In this document: positions 25,682 through 34,044 of the stretch, one piece after another
Numbering within the stretch: position 1 is the first letter of the stretch
How the letters are laid out: each line of letters starts with the position of its first letter
Assembly (NCBI GenBank): GCA_944359735.1
Contig: CALVTA010000001.1
Coordinates: forward strand, 1 to 43,384
Source: an uncultured Bacilli bacterium
GTDB lineage: Bacteria; Bacillota_I; Bacilli_A; RF39; UBA660
DNA: 43,384 bases
Direction: 5' to 3'
The notes under the pieces: model-generated
The model's database searches: none
Told to the model about the DNA's origin: nothing
Seen by the model: the letters and a program-made list of their open reading frames with translations, nothing else
Translations under genes and position numbers: made by a program

Positions 25682-25986
25682 TCATCTAGACTTTTGATTT
25701 ATTAAACAATGATCACAATGTTTAAGATTAAAAGAAACTAAACCAGTCCTATCAATAATTAATTGAAATTTACCCTTATATCTAAATCATCATTAATAGT
25801 ATCATAATTAGGTAGGTTATCTAATTTAGTATTAGTTATTTTAGAAATAGTATCAATACTTTGCCTTTTATCGGTTAGTTTTTCAAGCATAGTAAATAAT
25901 TTAGGTAAATATTTATTTATAATATTATATAGACTACAAACTAATAATTTATCTTTTCTTAATTCTCTTTTTTCTTTTCTTGTCAT
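25682..25986 (-). pseudogene. Decayed transposase remnant
   Basis: Reading leftwards, an ATG-started frame encodes a basic helical N-terminus, then NLPNYDTINDDLDIR and a stop at about 25759. One frame over, starting near 25777, the reading continues as GKFQLIIDRTGLVSFNLKHC, then DHC, and ends at a TGA at 25684-25682. The 'LPxxDTIND' and 'QIIIDGTGL...KHCxxC' motifs occur in this order in a family of DDE transposases. Here the linker between them is missing and a frameshift separates them, so it is a deletion remnant without a complete catalytic core. The IS family is not assigned. The stretch 25560-25681 holds no other gene. Confidence 0.65.
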
Positions 25987-26088
25987 ACAATCAACTACCT
26001 TTTATTTATTATATCAGATATTTGATTGCGAAAAAATTTCACTCCTTAAAGCTGGAGTCTTAAACTAAAATAGATTTATAAAAATAAA

Positions 26089-26115
26089 TTGACAAAGTAA
26101 AAAAAGCGATATAAT
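26089..26115 (+). promoter_or_regulatory. Candidate promoter of the orphan gene
   Basis: TTGACA (26089-26094) and TATAAT (26110-26115) both match consensus, but the spacer is only 15 bases. A TAATAT two bases on gives 17. The gene's RBS GGAGGAGG follows. Confidence 0.5.
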
Positions 26116-26147
26116 ATAGCTACATTCGATTGGAGGAGGAATAAAGA

Positions 26148-26789
26148 ATGGAAAATAAAATCCAAAAAATGTATAAACGAACAGATGCTTATAAAGAACC
26201 AATAGCTTTTAATTTTAGGATAGAAAACTTTTTTGGTTTAAGAGGTGATTGTGTCGGTGAGGATGGTTGTGTTAAAGTCTTTCAACAAGCTTATCTTGAC
26301 TTAACTGGTGAACTTCTATCAAATGATTATATGAATGCAGTTTTTCCAACAATAAGTGCACATCCAATATCTGATTGGACTATACGTAATTTAGCAAAAA
26401 ATTTTGTTGATATTTGTGATATTAAAGAATATGGATATGAAAAGTTAGCGATTATATGTGACTATTTTAAACGTATAGAACGATCAGTACCGTTTGTAGA
26501 GTTTTATACAAAATTTAATCCAACTATGACTGATGAAGAATTTATTGCATTATGTTCAAGATTAGATGAGATAATTTCAGAAGCAGTAAAAAGTTTTTTA
26601 CTAATAAGAAAACTTGAAGAAGCAAAAAAAGTTTGTGATAAGTTATCAGTAGTATGGCCTGAAGCAAGTGAACATGCTGCAGAGTGTATTATCAAACTAG
26701 AAAATACACCAACATTCTCACAATACATTGTACAAGAAATATCTAAATTACCTGATATGATAGAAATAAAGGAATTCAAAAAAAAATAA
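26148..26789 (+). CDS. Orphan protein of unknown function
   Basis: The 213-residue protein has a strong RBS and promoter and no signal peptide or membrane helix, so it should be cytoplasmic. It is mostly helical. Residues 20-90 hold the more conserved-looking part (FNFRIENFFGLRGDCVGEDG, then a 'DLTGELLSNDYMN' turn). The final 120 residues are two or three long amphipathic helices with Lys/Glu surfaces. I recognise no family. It stands alone between a transposase scar and about 600 bp of non-coding DNA, and its base composition is slightly less extreme than that of its neighbours. Acquired cargo or a stand-alone regulator are both possible. Confidence 0.65.
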   Translation: MENKIQKMYKRTDAYKEPIAFNFRIENFFGLRGDCVGEDGCVKVFQQAYLDLTGELLSNDYMNAVFPTISAHPISDWTIRNLAKNFVDICDIKEYGYEKLAIICDYFKRIERSVPFVEFYTKFNPTMTDEEFIALCSRLDEIISEAVKSFLLIRKLEEAKKVCDKLSVVWPEASEHAAECIIKLENTPTFSQYIVQEISKLPDMIEIKEFKKK

Positions 26790-26831
26790 TAAATCTTTAA
26801 TATTAATATAAAAAGTTTAAAAAAAAGTATC

Positions 26832-26862
26832 GGCTGTTGACTAAATTAATTTATCAACAGCC
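26832..26862. repeat. Inverted repeat after the orphan gene
   Basis: GGCTGTTGA (26832-26840) pairs with TCAACAGCC (26854-26862); the inner TAAATTAATTTA is itself a palindrome. The A-run upstream means a U-run only on the - strand, five bases beyond the stem, so it would terminate - strand transcription; on the + strand it lacks a T tail. Confidence 0.55.
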
Positions 26863-27318
26863 TGAATGATATATGTAAAATAAAATGCATATCTCATTTT
26901 TTATTTAAGTAAATGTCAAGTAAAAAATGGAAATAATTATGTTTAGTTGTAACTATTTACAGTCTAAAGTGAAAAAGTTACTTTTTTACCGTAATTTTCA
27001 ATACTAAATTCCGTTTTTAGGTAAATTATTTTAAATACAAGACTTATTTTTGTTTTGTGTTTTCTTGCATTTTATTTAATAGATAACAAATAAAGATAAA
27101 CTTTATTTGTAAAATAATTATAAAAATAATAAAGTTGTTAATGGTCTAGATGAACTTGAATAATGTTTTTTTGTAGGTGTCAATGATGTGAGACCAAAAA
27201 GTTATAGAAAATATTAATTAGGAAGCTGTGCGTTAGTATAAGCTTCTTTTATTAATAAAGTAAAAAGAAAATAAATAGTATTTGGAATAGTAAAATTTAA
27301 TAAGAAATAAAAAAATGG
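26863..27318. other. Non-coding interval before the NAD cluster
   Basis: I see no supported gene here. Two weak hairpins are visible. GTAACT (26949-26954) with AGTTAC (26976-26981) is followed by TTTTTT, and GAAGCT (27222-27227) with AGCTTC (27241-27246) is followed by TTTT. Either could be a terminator. The rest is AT-rich DNA with stops in all frames. Confidence 0.4.
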
Positions 27319-27347
27319 TTGACAAATTATCTTCTTATTAATATAAT
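27319..27347 (+). promoter_or_regulatory. Strong sigma-A promoter of the NAD cluster
   Basis: TTGACA (27319-27324), exactly 17 bases, TATAAT (27342-27347). Both hexamers match consensus. The first gene (pncA) begins 78 bases downstream. Confidence 0.85.
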
Positions 27348-27355
27348 GTTAATAA
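27335..27355. promoter_or_regulatory. Candidate operator over the -10 box (NrtR site?)
   Basis: TTATTAA (27335-27341), seven bases, TTAATAA (27349-27355): a perfect 21-bp inverted repeat whose centre is the -10 hexamer TATAATG. NrtR regulators bind palindromes of about this size in NAD gene promoters, and an nrtR-like gene lies in the cluster. Binding is inferred, and AT-rich DNA yields such repeats by chance. Confidence 0.5.
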
Positions 27356-27385
27356 CAAGTTTAATTACTTGCTTATTTCTTAGTT

Positions 27386-27399
27386 TTTGATATTAATAA
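27386..27399 (+). repeat. First copy of a 14-base repeat in the pncA leader
   Basis: TTTGATATTAATAA occurs here and again at 28015-28028, each 26-28 bases before an RBS. TATTAATA within it is palindromic. It may be a shared control element or a chance AT-rich match. Confidence 0.4.
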
Positions 27400-27424
27400 A
27401 AAGTTAATAAGAGGAGGAATGATT

Positions 27425-28012
27425 ATGACGACTAAGAATTTAAAAGTTTATAATAAAGCTTTAATTGTTGTTGATATGGTTAATGGCTTTGTTAAGGAAG
27501 GAGTGTTACATGATAAATCTATTACTAGAGTTATACCTAGACAGATAGAACTTATTAAGGAATATCATAATGAGGGACAGTTAGTTATCTTTATTCAAGA
27601 TACTCATACTAAAGAATCTACGGAACATAAGAGATTTCCTGATTACCATTGTCTTAAAGGTAGTGGAGAAGAGAAAGTGGTTAATGAGTTAAAACCTTTT
27701 ACTCTCTTTAATAATACTATCTGTATACCTAAAAATTCTACAAGTTTTATGGAGGCTCCTATTTTTAGAGAAGTAATGAAGGAGGCTACTAATATAAAAG
27801 AGTTTGATATAGTAGGGTGTTGTACTGATATTTGTGTATGTAATGGTCCTATGGGGCTTGCAAATTATCTTGATGAACATAATAGAGATAGTATTATAAG
27901 AGTACATAAAGATGGTGTGGCAACCTTTGCAGAAGATGATAGACAAAACTATGTAGATTCAGCTTATCTACTTATGGAACAGCAAGGAATTCAGTTAGTT
28001 AAAAAAATTTAG
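27425..28012 (+). CDS. pncA: Nicotinamidase (isochorismatase-like cysteine hydrolase)
   Basis: ATG 27425 is placed 7 bases after GAGGAGG; an ATG at 27419 is too close. The 195-residue protein deamidates nicotinamide to nicotinate, the first step of salvage. The catalytic triad can be seen: Asp in ALIVVDMVNGF (about residue 17), Lys in IPKNSTSF (about 103) and the nucleophile Cys in GCCTDICV (the second Cys of the pair or its neighbour, about 131). The metal site is less clear than in classical PncA, although 'DTHTKESTEHKRFPDYHC' holds the expected Asp and His residues. The next gene, pncB, uses its product. It is first in the operon and directly follows the strong promoter. Confidence 0.85.
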   Translation: MTTKNLKVYNKALIVVDMVNGFVKEGVLHDKSITRVIPRQIELIKEYHNEGQLVIFIQDTHTKESTEHKRFPDYHCLKGSGEEKVVNELKPFTLFNNTICIPKNSTSFMEAPIFREVMKEATNIKEFDIVGCCTDICVCNGPMGLANYLDEHNRDSIIRVHKDGVATFAEDDRQNYVDSAYLLMEQQGIQLVKKI

Positions 28013-28014
28013 AA

Positions 28015-28028
28015 TTTGATATTAATAA
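28015..28028 (+). repeat. Second copy of the 14-base repeat, before pncB
   Basis: Identical to 27386-27399 (TTTGATATTAATAA). It starts two bases after the pncA stop. Confidence 0.4.
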
Positions 28029-28055
28029 GTTGATAAAAAGAAAGGAATGATTTAA

Positions 28056-29525
28056 ATGAAAGAAGAAAATTTAACTTTATTAACTGATTTATATGAACTT
28101 ACTATGATGAATGGATATTTTGATATGAGAAGGGATGAAAGAGTAGTATTTGATGTATTTTATCGTAAGAATCCATCAGATGGCGGATATGCTATTGTAG
28201 CAGGTCTTGAACAAGTAATCGACTATATTAAAAATTTACATTTTGATAGTGATGATATTGAGTACTTAAGAGAATTAGAGCTTTTTGATGAAGAGTTTTT
28301 AAAATATTTAGAAAATTTTAAATTTACTGGTAATATTTATGCCATGAAAGAAGGAACTGTTGTCTTTCCGATGGAACCTTTATTAAAAGTAGAAGCACCT
28401 ATTATAGAAGCTCAACTTGTGGAGACGGCAATCTTAAATATTATTAATCACCAAAGCTTAATTGCTACTAAAGCATCAAGAGTATGTGATGCTGTTAAAG
28501 GTGATGCTGTTATGGAATTTGGACTTAGAAGAGCTCAAGGACCTGATGCAGGTGTATACGGGGCAAGAGCAGCAGTTATTGGAGGATGTGCTTCAACTAG
28601 TAATGTTCTTGCTGGTAAACAATTTAACATTCCTGTCGCTGGTACTCATGCTCACAGCTGGATTATGAGTTTTGATAGTGAATATGAGGCTTTTAAGAAA
28701 TATGCAGAACTTTTTCCAAATAATGCAACTTTACTAGTAGATACTTATGATACTTTAAACTCAGGTGTTCCTAATGCGATAAGAGTATTTAAAGAATTAA
28801 AAGAACAAGGTAATATGCCTAAAAAATATGGAATACGACTAGATAGTGGAGATTTAGCATATCTATCTAAAAAGACACGAATTATGTTAGATGAAGCAGG
28901 ATTTCCTGATGCTACTATTTGTGCTTCTAATGACTTAGATGAATATTTGATTGAAGATTTAAAAAAACAGGGAGCGAAAATAAATCTTTGGGGAGTAGGT
29001 ACAAGCTTGATTACTTCTAAAGATTGTCCTAGCTTTGGAGGAGTTTATAAACTAGCTGCCATTAAAAAATCTGGTGTAGTAATTCCTAAGATTAAACTTA
29101 GTGAGGATAGAGTAAAAATTACTAATCCAGGAGATAAACAAATATTTAGATTCTATGATAAAGAAACTGGTAAAATTAGAGGAGATATTATTGGCTTTGC
29201 AAATGAAAAATATAGTGAAGATGAAACAACAGTAATGTTTGATCCTGTAGATACTTGGAAGAGAAAAGAATTAGAGAAAGGTACTTATACAGTTAGGGAA
29301 TTGTTAGAACCAATATTTATAAATGGGGAATGTGTTTATAAAAGTGATAGTGTGATGAAGCTTAGAGATTACTGTAGTCTGGAAAAAGAAACTTTGAGTG
29401 AAGAGAATAAAAGATTTGTAAATCCTCATCCTGTACATGTTGATTTAAGTTATGATTTATGGAATGTTAAAAATAAAATGATAGATGAAGAAAAGACATT
29501 AGTTAAAAGTAGGGAGAAAAAATGA
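28056..29525 (+). CDS. pncB: Nicotinate phosphoribosyltransferase
   Basis: The 489-residue protein converts nicotinate plus PRPP to nicotinate mononucleotide, the committed step of this route. Family motifs are DLYELTMMNGYF at the N-terminus (residues 6-17), 'EGTVVFPMEPLLKV' (about 103-116), 'ILNIINHQSLIATKASR' (about 128-144), GLRRAQGPDAG (about 154-164) and GTHAHSWIMSF (about 195-205), plus the C-terminal PRPP-binding region. Length is normal. The stop overlaps the next gene's ATG by four bases (ATGA). The RBS is AAAGGAATG and the repeat at 28015 lies just upstream. Confidence 0.93.
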   Translation: MKEENLTLLTDLYELTMMNGYFDMRRDERVVFDVFYRKNPSDGGYAIVAGLEQVIDYIKNLHFDSDDIEYLRELELFDEEFLKYLENFKFTGNIYAMKEGTVVFPMEPLLKVEAPIIEAQLVETAILNIINHQSLIATKASRVCDAVKGDAVMEFGLRRAQGPDAGVYGARAAVIGGCASTSNVLAGKQFNIPVAGTHAHSWIMSFDSEYEAFKKYAELFPNNATLLVDTYDTLNSGVPNAIRVFKELKEQGNMPKKYGIRLDSGDLAYLSKKTRIMLDEAGFPDATICASNDLDEYLIEDLKKQGAKINLWGVGTSLITSKDCPSFGGVYKLAAIKKSGVVIPKIKLSEDRVKITNPGDKQIFRFYDKETGKIRGDIIGFANEKYSEDETTVMFDPVDTWKRKELEKGTYTVRELLEPIFINGECVYKSDSVMKLRDYCSLEKETLSEENKRFVNPHPVHVDLSYDLWNVKNKMIDEEKTLVKSREKK

Positions 29526-30112
29526 GAAAAGAGAAGTTAGAAGAGTTACATAGTTATATAGAAGAATTAAAAATAATTAAAAAAATTTTATTAGAAAGAA
29601 GTAATAATTCTTATATAAAAGTAGAAAACTATAACTGTTTACTTAATAACGGTATCACTATCGTAAGAGATAAAATAATTAAAGGTAATAGTAATGGTGA
29701 TGCCGTTGTTACTCTACCTGTTACTAAAGATAATGAGTTCTTATTAATAGTACAACCTAGACCAGTTAAAGAAGGATTTTTAGTAGAATTTCCTGCAGGT
29801 TATGTAGAAGATAAAGAAAATCCTTTGATTTCTGCTAAAAGAGAGCTTATAGAAGAGACAGGTTATTACTCTGATAATATTAAGTATCTTGATTCTTTTT
29901 ATCAAGACCAAGGTTGTAGTGAAGCTTATAACTATGCTTATCTTGCTTTAGACTGTGAAAAGATAAAAGAACAGCAACTAGATAAAGATGAATTTGTTAG
30001 ATATTTCTTGTGTAATTATGATGAAGTATTAGAACTTGTTAAAATGGGGTATATTAAAGATATACAGTCTAAATATGCTTTAGAGTTATCTAAAAAATAT
30101 ATTAAGAGGTGA
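29522..30112 (+). CDS. nudF: Nudix hydrolase, probably ADP-ribose pyrophosphatase
   Basis: A complete Nudix box (G-x5-E-x7-REL-x-EETG) runs from GYVEDKENPLISAKRELIEE to TGY (about residues 97-119) in a 196-residue protein. The 'VQPRPVKEGFLVEFPAG' lead-in and the 'YQDQGCSEAYNYAYLA' region fit the ADP-ribose/NADH pyrophosphatase group, which recycles ADP-ribose from NAD breakdown. The first 40 residues form a charged helix. It overlaps pncB (ATGA) and the next start, so it is part of the transcript. The exact substrate is not shown by the sequence; the gene context supports an NAD-derived one. Confidence 0.82.
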   Translation: MRKEKLEELHSYIEELKIIKKILLERSNNSYIKVENYNCLLNNGITIVRDKIIKGNSNGDAVVTLPVTKDNEFLLIVQPRPVKEGFLVEFPAGYVEDKENPLISAKRELIEETGYYSDNIKYLDSFYQDQGCSEAYNYAYLALDCEKIKEQQLDKDEFVRYFLCNYDEVLELVKMGYIKDIQSKYALELSKKYIKR

Positions 30113-30117
30113 TGATG

Positions 30118-31365
30118 ATGAAAAAAATAATTGGTATGACTTTTCCAAGACAAGATGTTACTTTAGGATTAGAACCATCTTTATTAACAGTTCTTCCTGA
30201 TGGAGATAATGTTATGTATTCTATGGAAAATAAAGATTTTGATGATAAGAATGTTGAAAAGTATGCTTGTTCTATTTATATTACAGGTATGAATGAGTTT
30301 AAGAAGTGGGCTTTAAAACATGATAAAAGTAAAATTGTTGTTGGAGGATATGAACCTACTATTAATCCGGAAGAGTTTTTACCTTATGCTTCTAAAGTTA
30401 TTGTAGGTCCTTGTGATGATTTTTATGCAACTATTAAACAAGAGGGAGATATTGTAAAAGGTATTACTAACTATAATAAGATACCTAGATATGATTTATA
30501 TGATATTAGAAATAATCAACAGATTATACCTGATAAATTAAAAGATGATGTTTGTACTTCTATTAATACTTCACAAGGTTGTCCCTTTAATTGTGACTTT
30601 TGTTGTAGTCCATTGATGTGTGATAAGTTAATGTCTAAACCTATAGAGTTAATTGAAGAAGAGATTAATTATTTAAAACAATATAATCCTAAGTACATTT
30701 TTATCCGTGATGAGAACTTTCCTTTACAGAAAGACTTTAAAGAAAGATTAGAAGTTATAAGTGGGCTTGATGCTAAAATATATCTTTTCGCTTCTGCTAA
30801 TCTATTAAATGTAGATACAGTAGAGTTTATGAAGTTACATAATGTTTATATGGTTTGTTTAGGACTTGAAGATATTACTGTTAATTATGCTAAAAATAAA
30901 GAATTAGATAAAGCATGTGATTTACTTCATGAGAATGATATTATGACTTACTTATCTTTTATTGTTAATCCATTAAAAGTACATAGTGAAGAAGAGAGTA
31001 GAGACTTTTATGATAGATTATTAGAAAGATTTTATGAGTTAAAACCTGAAATGGTATGTGGTAACTTTTTAATGCCTTTTAGAGGTACTAAGATATGGGA
31101 TCAATATAAAGATTTAGTTAGTACTGATGATTATGATTTATATACATCTAAAAGTGCTTTCTTAGAGAAAGATTTAGAGATAAGAAAAAGAATGGAATAT
31201 GAGATGTTTTATTATCAGTGGGAATATTATACTTCAAAGTTTTATCAAGATAATGTTAGAGATTTCTTTAAAGAAGATACACTACATTTAAGATTTTTAG
31301 AGTTAAAAGAGGAATTTGAAAAGAAGGGTATTCCTCTTGGTTATCAAAAATGTTTAAGGAGATGA
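30118..31365 (+). CDS. Radical SAM protein of unknown function in the NAD operon
   Basis: ATG 30118 is 7 bases after AGAGGTG; ATG 30112 and 30115 are also possible. The protein of 415 residues has the radical SAM cluster motif CxxxCxxC in SQGCPFNCDFCCSPLMC (about residues 157-173) and a TIM-barrel-like continuation (IFIRDENFPLQKDF, 'LFASANLLNVD', 'CLGLEDIT'). The first 130 residues look like a weak B12-binding-type Rossmann domain (VVGGYEPTINPEEF) but lack the DxHxxG cobalamin motif. It lies between the Nudix gene and nadE with the same tight spacing. No member of the salvage pathway is known to need a radical SAM enzyme, so its role, perhaps in NAD-related cofactor repair or modification, is open. 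Confidence 0.78.
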   Translation: MKKIIGMTFPRQDVTLGLEPSLLTVLPDGDNVMYSMENKDFDDKNVEKYACSIYITGMNEFKKWALKHDKSKIVVGGYEPTINPEEFLPYASKVIVGPCDDFYATIKQEGDIVKGITNYNKIPRYDLYDIRNNQQIIPDKLKDDVCTSINTSQGCPFNCDFCCSPLMCDKLMSKPIELIEEEINYLKQYNPKYIFIRDENFPLQKDFKERLEVISGLDAKIYLFASANLLNVDTVEFMKLHNVYMVCLGLEDITVNYAKNKELDKACDLLHENDIMTYLSFIVNPLKVHSEEESRDFYDRLLERFYELKPEMVCGNFLMPFRGTKIWDQYKDLVSTDDYDLYTSKSAFLEKDLEIRKRMEYEMFYYQWEYYTSKFYQDNVRDFFKEDTLHLRFLELKEEFEKKGIPLGYQKCLRR

Positions 31366-31370
31366 TTAAT

Positions 31371-33290
31371 GTGTTAGAATATGGTTTTGTTAGAGTAGGA
31401 GCAATTGTTAATAAGTTAGTACTTGCTAGCCCTGTTGATAATGCTAAAGAGATAGTTAAAATGATTAGAAAAGCAGATAAAGAAGGTGTATCAATTGTTA
31501 CTACTCCTGAACTTGCTCTTACTGGTTATACTTGTGGGGATTTGTTTTTACAAGATGAATTACTTGAGGAAGTTGAGAAAGCTTTAAGTATTATTTTGGA
31601 AGATACTAAAGATTTAGATATTATTTCTATTATAGGGATGCCGTTAAGATGTAATAATCAACTTTTGAATACTGCTGTTGTTATAGAAAAAGGTAATATT
31701 GTTGGTATTGTTCCTAAAAGTTATATACCTAATTATAGTGAATTTTATGAGAAAAGATGGTTTACTTCTAGTTTTGATTTAAAATACTGTGAAATTAATT
31801 TATTAGGTACTGTAGTTCCTATTTCTACTAAGTTATTATTTAGAGATAAGAAATATAGAGAAGTTACCTTTGCAATAGAAATATGTGAAGATTTATGGAG
31901 TGTTTTTCCTCCTAGTAATAATCATGCTTTAAATGGTGCTTCTATTATCTTTAATTTATCTAGTAGTAATGAGATTGTAGGTAAAGATAGTTATAGAAGA
32001 AATTTAGTTTCTATGCAATCTGCTAAAACATTATCAGGTTATGTATATGTAAGTAGCGGTATTATGGAATCAACTTCTGATTTAGTATTTGGTGGTGCTT
32101 CTTTAATCTATGAAAATGGTAAGTTACTTAAATCTAATAAACGTTTTGAAATAGAAAGTAATTTAATATATACAGATATAGACGTTAAAAGATTAATTAA
32201 TGAAAGGTGTCGTAATAGTAGTTTTGCAGGAAGTTTTTATGATGGAGATTATAAAGTAATAGAAGTTAATGTTAGTGATAGAATAAAGAATCTTGATAGA
32301 AGTTATAAGATGTATCCTTTTATACCTACTAATGATAAAGAGAAAAGATTTGAGGAGATATTAGAGATACAAAGTAGCGGGTTAGCTAGACGTCTTATCC
32401 ATCTAAATAATACTAAGTGTGTTATAGGTATGTCTGGGGGACTTGATTCTACACTTGCTTTTTTAGTTATTGTTAGAGCTTTTAGAAAACTTGAAAGAGA
32501 TAATAAAGATATTATTTGTATAACTATGCCTGGATTTGGTACAACTGATAGAACTTATAAAAATGCTATTTCTTTAGTTAAAGAATATGGTGCTACATTG
32601 AAAGAAATTAGTATTAAAGAGGCAAGTTTACTTCATATGAAAGATATAGGTTTAAATGAGAATGATAGAAGTATTACTTATGAAAATATTCAAGCTAGAG
32701 AAAGAACACAAATTTTAATGGATGTTGCTAATATGGTTGGTGGTATTGTCATTGGTACGGGAGATTTGTCGGAATTAGCTCTTGGTTGGTGTACTTATAA
32801 TGGAGATCATATGAGTATGTACTCTGTTAATTCATCTATCCCTAAGACTTTAGTAAGATATTTAATAGAATGGGTAAAAGATAATAGTACTGATAAGAGA
32901 AAAAAAGTATTACAAGATATTTTGGATACCCCTATTTCTCCTGAACTATTACCTCCAGATGAAGCAGGAAATATTTTACAAAAAACTGAGTCATTTATTG
33001 GTCCTTATGTTTTGCATGATTTTTATCTTTATCATTTTCTAAGGTATGGAGCTTCTGTTAAAAAAATGTATTTTCTTGCTAAAATTACATTTAAAGATAA
33101 TTTTACTAGTAATGAGATAAAAAAATGGTTAACTGTATTTATTAAGAGATTCTTTACCCAACAATTTAAACGTAATTCTATCCCCGATGGTGTTAAGGTA
33201 GGAAGTATTAGTTTATCTCCAAGAGGAGATTTGAGGATGCCTAGTGATGCTAATTATGAAAGTTGGTTAAAGGAATTAGAAGAAATATAG
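31371..33290 (+). CDS. nadE: Glutamine-dependent NAD synthetase
   Basis: I start at GTG 31371 because AAGGAG ends 9 bases upstream and family members begin 'xxYGFVRVxA'; ATG 31350 and 31362 are alternatives. The 639-residue protein has two domains. The N-terminal nitrilase-type glutaminase contains Glu in TPELALTGYTC (about 46), Lys in VPKSYIPNY (about 116) and the Cys in EICEDLW (about 171). The C-terminal synthetase has the ATP pyrophosphatase loop SGGLDST (about 354-360) and GTGDLSELALGW. It makes NAD from nicotinate adenine dinucleotide with glutamine as nitrogen donor. It follows the radical SAM gene directly and precedes nadD. Confidence 0.93.
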   Translation: MLEYGFVRVGAIVNKLVLASPVDNAKEIVKMIRKADKEGVSIVTTPELALTGYTCGDLFLQDELLEEVEKALSIILEDTKDLDIISIIGMPLRCNNQLLNTAVVIEKGNIVGIVPKSYIPNYSEFYEKRWFTSSFDLKYCEINLLGTVVPISTKLLFRDKKYREVTFAIEICEDLWSVFPPSNNHALNGASIIFNLSSSNEIVGKDSYRRNLVSMQSAKTLSGYVYVSSGIMESTSDLVFGGASLIYENGKLLKSNKRFEIESNLIYTDIDVKRLINERCRNSSFAGSFYDGDYKVIEVNVSDRIKNLDRSYKMYPFIPTNDKEKRFEEILEIQSSGLARRLIHLNNTKCVIGMSGGLDSTLAFLVIVRAFRKLERDNKDIICITMPGFGTTDRTYKNAISLVKEYGATLKEISIKEASLLHMKDIGLNENDRSITYENIQARERTQILMDVANMVGGIVIGTGDLSELALGWCTYNGDHMSMYSVNSSIPKTLVRYLIEWVKDNSTDKRKKVLQDILDTPISPELLPPDEAGNILQKTESFIGPYVLHDFYLYHFLRYGASVKKMYFLAKITFKDNFTSNEIKKWLTVFIKRFFTQQFKRNSIPDGVKVGSISLSPRGDLRMPSDANYESWLKELEEI

Positions 33291-33338
33291 GTAAGTCTTA
33301 TAAAAAGCATTAAATTTGTGGAAGGAATGAAACTTAAT

Positions 33339-33959
33339 ATGAAAATCGGTATATTTGGTGGCAGTTTTAATCCACCTCATAAGATGCATAAAGCAATCGC
33401 TCATAATTTGATAAAAGATCATTATGTAGATAAGATTATATTTGTACCTACAGGTATTAAATATAAATATAAAAGTAATCTTTTAAATGATAAAGTAAGA
33501 TTTAATATGTTGAATTTAATGTGTAAAAATAATAAAAAATTGGAAGTTAGTGATTATGAGTTAAAAAATAGAGTGGTTTATACTTATGAAACACTAAATT
33601 ATTTTAAAGAAAAATATAAAGATGATGATATTTATTTTATATGTGGTACAGATAATTTAAGTTATATAGATAGATGGAAGAATGGTTTAGAAATTTTAAA
33701 AAATAATAAGTTATTAGTTATTAAGAGAAATGGTGATGATCTAAAAAAAATATTAGAAAAATATAAAGATTATAATGATAATATCATTATTACAAATATT
33801 AAAGAAAATGAAATATCTTCTACTAAAATTAGAGAAATGATTTATAATAATAAAGAGGTAGATGAATATTTAGAAGATAGAGTCTATTCATATATTAAGA
33901 AAAATAGGTTGTATATAATGAATGAAAAGACAACTATATACAAGTCAAGACTTAAATAA
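33339..33959 (+). CDS. nadD: Nicotinate-nucleotide adenylyltransferase
   Basis: The start at ATG 33339 fits the family opening (MKIGIFGGSFNPPHKMHK). A GTG at 33318 and an ATG at 33327 are also in frame. The 207-residue protein has the nucleotidyltransferase motif GGSFNPPHKMHK and the C-terminal ISSTKIREMI-type motif (EISSTKIREMIYNNKEVDE). It makes nicotinate adenine dinucleotide from nicotinate mononucleotide, which NadE then amidates. The last 14 residues after KKNRLYIM are not typical of NadD and could be the natural tail or a change caused by the nearby IS insertion. It is the last gene before the IS110 element. Confidence 0.88.
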   Translation: MKIGIFGGSFNPPHKMHKAIAHNLIKDHYVDKIIFVPTGIKYKYKSNLLNDKVRFNMLNLMCKNNKKLEVSDYELKNRVVYTYETLNYFKEKYKDDDIYFICGTDNLSYIDRWKNGLEILKNNKLLVIKRNGDDLKKILEKYKDYNDNIIITNIKENEISSTKIREMIYNNKEVDEYLEDRVYSYIKKNRLYIMNEKTTIYKSRLK

Positions 33960-34044
33960 CAATTTTTTATGAAAGAGTTTGAAAATATAGAATTGATAAA
34001 ATTAAGGCATGACAAAAACAACTAAAAACAATATTTTTTTAAAT

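Noticed and set aside
26832..26862. Terminator for the orphan gene at 26148-26789
   Set aside because: The stem has no T-run on the + strand; the adjoining A-run would serve only the - strand, where no gene is found, so it is listed as a repeat.
33960..34044. Terminal inverted repeats of the IS element
   Set aside because: No matching repeats were found between the two flanks, as expected for the IS110 family.
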